Below, one piece after another: positions 38,701 to 42,291 of a stretch of DNA of 42,291 nucleotides. The translations under genes and the position numbers were made by a program. Position 1 is the stretch's first letter, and each line of letters opens with the position of its first letter. This stretch comes from Gammaproteobacteria bacterium. GTDB lineage: Bacteria > Pseudomonadota > Gammaproteobacteria > S012-40. The notes beneath the pieces were generated by a model. It was not told the origin of the DNA. It searched no databases and was given only the letters and a program-made list of their open reading frames with translations. The stretch spans positions 1 through 42,291 of the forward strand of contig WFPC01000061.1 of NCBI GenBank assembly GCA_015487785.1, given 5' to 3'.

Positions 38701-38805
38701 ACATCCTGTTTTGACCCGTTCTCCCGCTTGTTACGATTGCCCAAGCCAACGCTTTTTCAGGCCTTGTCTCCGTCACCCACACGGCGTTGACGACCACAAA
38801 CCACT

Positions 38806-39456
38806 ATGACATCACAGCCCCGTCTGCGCATTTCCGAGATCTTCCATTCCTTGCAGGGGGAGTCGCGCAGCGTGGGCCTGCCCACGGTATTCGTGCGCCT
38901 CACCGGCTGTCCTTTGCGCTGCGTCTATTGTGATACGGCATATGCCTTCCAAGGCGGGCAGTGGATGGCGCTGGACGAGGTTCTGGCTGCGGTGGCAGAC
39001 TATGAAACCCCTTATGTGACCGTGACCGGCGGCGAACCCCTGGCTCAGAGGGCCTGCCTGGATCTGTTGAGCCGTCTGTGCGAGGCGGGTTTCGAGGTTT
39101 CCCTGGAGACCAGTGGAGCGCTGGACATGAGCGGGGTCGATACACGGGTCAGCCGGGTGATGGACTGGAAGACGCCCGGTTCGGGTGAAATGGCGCGAAA
39201 CCGGCGGGAAAACCTCGATCTGCTCACGCCCAGGGACCAGGTCAAGTTCGTCATCTGCGACCGGGAAGACTACGAATGGGCGCGGCAATGCCTGCGCGAA
39301 CACGATCTGGCGGCGCGCTGCGAGGTGTTGTTTTCGCCGGTGCACGGGCATTGCGATGCGCGCCGGCTGGCGGAATGGATCCTGGCCGATCGCCTGCCGG
39401 TGCGCTTCCAGATCCAGTTGCACAAATATCTCTGGGGTGACCAGCGGGGGCGGTGA
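38806..39456 (+). CDS. queE: 7-carboxy-7-deazaguanine synthase
   Basis: A 216-residue radical SAM enzyme that makes the deazaguanine ring of queuosine precursors. The iron-sulfur motif is Cys35-x3-Cys39-x2-Cys42 ([11 protein letters not shown]). The N-terminal [10 protein letters not shown] matches the family. The 105 bases before it hold no clear promoter and no good ribosome binding site, so it may depend on readthrough from the tol genes. queC follows after one base. The position after cpoB is conserved in many Gammaproteobacteria. Confidence 0.96.
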   Translation: MTSQPRLRISEIFHSLQGESRSVGLPTVFVRLTGCPLRCVYCDTAYAFQGGQWMALDEVLAAVADYETPYVTVTGGEPLAQRACLDLLSRLCEAGFEVSLETSGALDMSGVDTRVSRVMDWKTPGSGEMARNRRENLDLLTPRDQVKFVICDREDYEWARQCLREHDLAARCEVLFSPVHGHCDARRLAEWILADRLPVRFQIQLHKYLWGDQRGR

Positions 39457-39457
39457 C

Positions 39458-40162
39458 ATGAACGGACGGCGCAAGGCCGTGGTATTGCTGTCGGGCGGGC
39501 TGGATTCGGCCACGGTGCTGGCCATCGCCCGTGCCGAAGGCTATGCCTGCCATAGCCTGAGTTTCGATTATGGGCAGACGCATCGGGCCGAGTTGCGCGC
39601 GGCGGAAAGTATCGCCCATGCCCTGGGTGCGATGGAGCACAAGGTGATCCGGCTGAACCTGCGCGAGATCGGCGGCTCGGCGCTCACCGACGAACGCATC
39701 GCCGTGCCCCGGCAACCCAGCGAAGGCATTCCCGTCACCTATGTGCCGGCACGCAACACCATCTTCCTGTCACTGGCGCTGGCCTGGGCCGAGGTGCTGG
39801 AAGCGCAGGACATCTTCATCGGCGTCAACGCGGTGGACTACTCCGGCTATCCCGATTGCCGGCCGGAATACATCCGCGCCTTCGAGAGCCTGGCCAACCT
39901 GGCCACCAAGGCCGGGGTGGAAGGGCGCCGGTTGCGCTTACATGCACCCCTGATCCAACTGAGCAAGGCGGAGATCATCCGGCGCGGCCTGGCCCTGGGA
40001 GTGGACTACGCAATGACCACCTCCTGCTACGATGCCGACGACGAGGGACGCGCCTGTGGCCATTGCGATGCCTGCCGTCTGCGGCGCCAGGGCTTTGCCG
40101 AGGCCGGGGTGAGCGACCCCACCCGCTATCGCGAGACAGTGGACCTTCCCAAAAAATCCTAA
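39458..40162 (+). CDS. queC: 7-cyano-7-deazaguanine synthase
   Basis: A 234-residue ATP-dependent enzyme that converts 7-carboxy-7-deazaguanine, the QueE product, to preQ0. The PP-loop is SGGLDS at 12-17. Four zinc-binding Cys are at 190, 200, 203 and 206. The start is ATG at 39458, one base after the queE stop; a longer reading from 39185 is queE in another frame. Last gene of the cluster; no terminator is obvious in the 135 bases after it. Confidence 0.97.
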   Translation: MNGRRKAVVLLSGGLDSATVLAIARAEGYACHSLSFDYGQTHRAELRAAESIAHALGAMEHKVIRLNLREIGGSALTDERIAVPRQPSEGIPVTYVPARNTIFLSLALAWAEVLEAQDIFIGVNAVDYSGYPDCRPEYIRAFESLANLATKAGVEGRRLRLHAPLIQLSKAEIIRRGLALGVDYAMTTSCYDADDEGRACGHCDACRLRRQGFAEAGVSDPTRYRETVDLPKKS

Positions 40163-40297
40163 TCTCCACATAGCAAGATTCTGTGCCGGCTGTCTGGCGA
40201 ACGATTTAGAATTCGCCCAGTGTGGTCCGGGCATGGTTGCACCGGCGTGAGGCTTGCATCGAAGCCCGGGTTCGTGCCCTTCTTGAGGAGGCGTTTC

Positions 40298-41563
40298 ATG
40301 TTGTTCGACAATTTTGCCGATGCGCAGGCGACCTTGTTGTGGTCTACCTTCGTGATTGCTTTGGTTCTCGGTCTGGTTGCCAACAAAACCAATTTCTGCA
40401 CCATGGGTGCGGTTTCCGACTGGGTCAATATGGGGGATACCGGCCGCCTGCGCGCCTGGTTGTTCGCCATGGCAGTGGCCATGATCGGTGTGGCGCTGCT
40501 GGAGGCGCAGGGCTGGCTGCGCATCGACGAGGCCTTTCCGCCCTATCGTGGCAGCCAGTTGATCTGGGCCGAAAACATCCTCGGCGGTTTCATGTTCGGC
40601 ATCGGTATGACCCTGGCCAGTGGTTGTGGCAACAAGACCCTGGTGCGCATCGGCGGTGGCAATCTCAAGTCGGTGTGGGTGTTTCTGGTTATTGCCGTGG
40701 TGGCCTATTTCATGGTCAACCCCTTTCCGGGTACCGACAAGACCCTGATGTCGGAACTGTTCTATGGCTGGATCCGGCCTCTGGCGGTGGATCTGGGTAG
40801 CAGCCAGGATATCGGCGCCCTCATGGGGGGCGAGGAAAACACCGCCAATGCCCGCCTGGTGATGGGGGTTCTGCTGGGCTTGGCCCTGGTGGTTTTCGTA
40901 TTCCGCTCGGCGGATTTTCGTTCCCGTTTCGACAATGTCCTCGGTGGGCTGGTAGTGGGCCTGGTGGTGTTGGCGGCCTGGTATGTGAGCAGTGTCATCA
41001 TGGTCGACGTGGACGACGAGACCTATACCCTGCGCGCCTATATTCAGGAATGGGATTTCATCGCCGAGGATGCCGAAGGCAGGCCGGCGGATTCACGCCC
41101 TTGGAGTCCGCAGTCGTTCACCTTCATCAACCCCCTGGGCCAGACCCTGGGTTATGCGCTCAACAAATTTTCGGCGGACTACCTCACCTTCGGCATCATG
41201 GCCGTGGCCGGGGTGGTGCTGGGTTCCCTGCTGTGGGCGCTGATCAGCCGCAGTTTCCGCATCGAGTGGTTCGCCAGTGGGCGTGATTTCATCAACCACA
41301 GCGTCGGGGGCGTGCTGATGGGGCTGGGTGGTGTGCTGGGGCTGGGGTGTACCATCGGGCAGGGAGTGACCGGCATTTCCACCCTGGCGCTGGGTTCGTT
41401 CCTGGCATTCTTCGGCATCGTTTTCGGTAGTGCTCTGACCATGAAAGTCCAGTATTACCGCCTGGTCTACGAGGAGGAGGCCACCTTCTTCAAAGCATTG
41501 GTCGCGGCCTTGGCCGATATGCGCCTGATGCCCGCGGCCTGGCGTAAACTGGATGCGATTTAG
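40298..41563 (+). CDS. YeeE/YedE family sulfur-compound transporter
   Basis: A 421-residue membrane protein with about ten hydrophobic segments and two YeeE/YedE-type repeats. Conserved Cys lie at 34 (TNFCTMG), 110 (ASGCGNKTL) and 351 (LGCTIGQG); in the thiosulfate importer TsuA such Cys pass the substrate along. The likely substrate is thiosulfate or another sulfur species, but this is inference. The start is ATG at 40298 after GAGGAGG; a longer reading from 40220 is unlikely. It is a lone gene; no TusA or SoxYZ partner lies next to it. Confidence 0.9.
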   Translation: MLFDNFADAQATLLWSTFVIALVLGLVANKTNFCTMGAVSDWVNMGDTGRLRAWLFAMAVAMIGVALLEAQGWLRIDEAFPPYRGSQLIWAENILGGFMFGIGMTLASGCGNKTLVRIGGGNLKSVWVFLVIAVVAYFMVNPFPGTDKTLMSELFYGWIRPLAVDLGSSQDIGALMGGEENTANARLVMGVLLGLALVVFVFRSADFRSRFDNVLGGLVVGLVVLAAWYVSSVIMVDVDDETYTLRAYIQEWDFIAEDAEGRPADSRPWSPQSFTFINPLGQTLGYALNKFSADYLTFGIMAVAGVVLGSLLWALISRSFRIEWFASGRDFINHSVGGVLMGLGGVLGLGCTIGQGVTGISTLALGSFLAFFGIVFGSALTMKVQYYRLVYEEEATFFKALVAALADMRLMPAAWRKLDAI

Positions 41564-41567
41564 GGGC

Positions 41568-41595
41568 TTGCGTTTTTCCTGCAAATCTGTATCAT
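41568..41595 (+). promoter_or_regulatory. tRNA-Lys promoter
   Basis: TTGCGT at 41568-41573 and TATCAT at 41590-41595, 16 bases apart, with a GC-rich discriminator (GGCGCCC) after the -10 box, as in stringently controlled stable-RNA promoters. Confidence 0.6.
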
Positions 41596-41609
41596 GGCGC
41601 CCTCTTTGC

Positions 41610-41685
41610 GGGCCGTTAGCTCAGTTGGTAGAGCACCGGGCTTTTAACCCGTTGGTCCTGCGTTCGAGTCGCAGACGGCCCACCA
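41610..41685 (+). tRNA. tRNA-Lys (TTT)
   Basis: Acceptor GGGCCGT pairs with ACGGCCC, anticodon loop CTTTTAA gives TTT, and the TPsi arm is CTGCG-TTCGAGT-CGCAG. The CCA end is encoded. It has its own promoter and terminator. Confidence 0.97.
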
Positions 41686-41691
41686 TGTTCC

Positions 41692-41722
41692 AACCCCGCA
41701 AGACGAGCGGGGTTTTGTTTTT
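41692..41722 (+). terminator. Terminator after tRNA-Lys
   Basis: AACCCCGC at 41692-41699 pairs with GCGGGGTT at 41707-41714, followed by TTGTTTTTG. Confidence 0.85.
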
Positions 41723-41753
41723 GCTCTGTTGCCGGTGACGCACTGCGTGGCTA

Positions 41754-41782
41754 TTGACACCGCTTCGGCCTTTGAGGAAAAT
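41754..41782 (+). promoter_or_regulatory. Promoter of the tRNA-Tyr-Gly-Thr-tuf unit
   Basis: A perfect TTGACA at 41754-41759 and GAAAAT at 41777-41782, 17 bases apart. The predicted start is about 8 bases before tRNA-Tyr. Confidence 0.65.
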
Positions 41783-41796
41783 ACACGGCTATTTTG

Positions 41797-41881
41797 GGAG
41801 GGGTTCCCGAGTGGTCAAAGGGATCAGACTGTAAATCTGACGGCTCAGCCTTCGTAGGTTCAAATCCTACCCCCTCCACCA
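41797..41881 (+). tRNA. tRNA-Tyr (GTA)
   Basis: An 85-base class II tRNA with a long variable arm. Acceptor GGAGGGG pairs with CCCCTCC, the anticodon loop CTGTAAA gives GTA, and CCA is encoded. Confidence 0.97.
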
Positions 41882-41948
41882 TTTTCGATGATTGGCAGCT
41901 TCTCGTTCGCAAGGACGTGGGCGGGGATCTGTGAGGCGTTTGCCGCAT

Positions 41949-42022
<74 letters not shown>

Positions 42023-42036
42023 GTTGCCTGGTTTGC

Positions 42037-42111
<75 letters not shown>

Positions 42112-42159
42112 CGAATTTTGGGTTGTTTGTTTTTGGTTGAGTGATAAGGGGATTTTCGG

Positions 42160-42291
42160 ATGTCCAAGGAAAAATTTGAACGTACGAAGCCGCATGTGAA
42201 TGTGGGAACGATTGGTCACGTAGACCATGGCAAGACGACGCTGACGGCGGCGCTGACCAAGTGCATGGCGGAGAAGCACGGAGGCGAGACC
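42160..42291 (+). CDS. tuf: Elongation factor Tu (5' part, runs off right edge)
   Basis: The first 44 codons of EF-Tu, which delivers aminoacyl-tRNA to the ribosome. [20 protein letters not shown] and the P-loop GHVDHGKT are intact. AAGGGG precedes the ATG. The Tyr-Gly-Thr tRNA order directly before it identifies this as the tufB-type copy, co-transcribed with the tRNAs. The rest lies beyond the window. Confidence 0.98.
   Translation, partial: MSKEKFERTKPHVNVGTIGHVDHGKTTLTAALTKCMAEKHGGET

Noticed and set aside
38701-38805. Possible preQ1 riboswitch before queE
   Set aside because: I could not find the A-rich tail and stem expected of a preQ1 aptamer; a covariance search would decide.

Overview
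The window is a GC-rich, densely packed, almost entirely core-genome segment of a gammaproteobacterial chromosome. Class I adenylate cyclase, the hemA-prfA-prmC and hemCDXY clusters, rpsT beside ribF-ileS-lspA, ruvCAB followed by tolQRAB-pal-cpoB, and the tRNA-Tyr/Gly/Thr-tuf block together point to Gammaproteobacteria. A PilS kinase, queE/queC directly after the tol genes and a YeeE/YedE-type sulfur transporter are compatible with a Chromatiales or Thiohalobacter-like sulfur bacterium, but that placement is inference.

Layout. 1-225: end of an insertion sequence running off the left edge, with a transposase N-terminus and short direct repeats. 226-3847 (minus): hemA-prfA-prmC plus a JAMM/M67 peptidase. 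3953-4615 (plus): a serine esterase, convergent with cyaA (4610-7378, minus). 7651-8847 (minus): ammonium transporter. 9004-15842 (minus): murJ-ribF-ileS-lspA and a Nudix-ThiE fusion, with rpsT (15936-16196) divergent from murJ. 16260-19062 (minus): rplU-rpmA-obgE-proB. 19227-23076 (plus): ispB, tRNA-Pro, a small membrane protein, a PilS-like kinase and a PAS/degenerate-GGDEF protein. 23087-24484 (minus): argH. 24668-28941 (plus): hemC-hemD-hemX-hemY. 29100-30180: rpmB, rpmG and a YfaZ-like outer membrane protein. 30320-40162: yebC-ruvC-ruvA-ruvB-ybgC-tolQ-tolR-tolA-tolB-pal-cpoB-queE-queC. 40298-41563: YeeE/YedE transporter. 41610 to the end: tRNA-Lys, tRNA-Tyr, tRNA-Gly, tRNA-Thr and the start of tuf.

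How the genes work together. Tetrapyrrole synthesis is represented twice: hemA makes glutamate semialdehyde and hemC/hemD build uroporphyrinogen III. PrmC modifies the release factor encoded beside it. LspA, MurJ, the Tol-Pal system and CpoB serve the envelope. RuvABC resolves Holliday junctions and shares a chain of overlapping genes with ybgC and tolQR. QueE and QueC make the queuosine precursor preQ0.

I found no prophage, CRISPR array, defence island or secretion cluster. No stretch longer than 300 bases lacks a gene. The most notable points are the PilS kinase without an adjacent PilR but with a degenerate-GGDEF partner, the apparent CTG start of murJ with promoters overlapping those of rpsT, two long G tracts early in hemX, the Nudix-ThiE gene where fkpB-ispH would be expected after lspA, and the IS end at the left edge. 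I do not see a convincing new multigene system.
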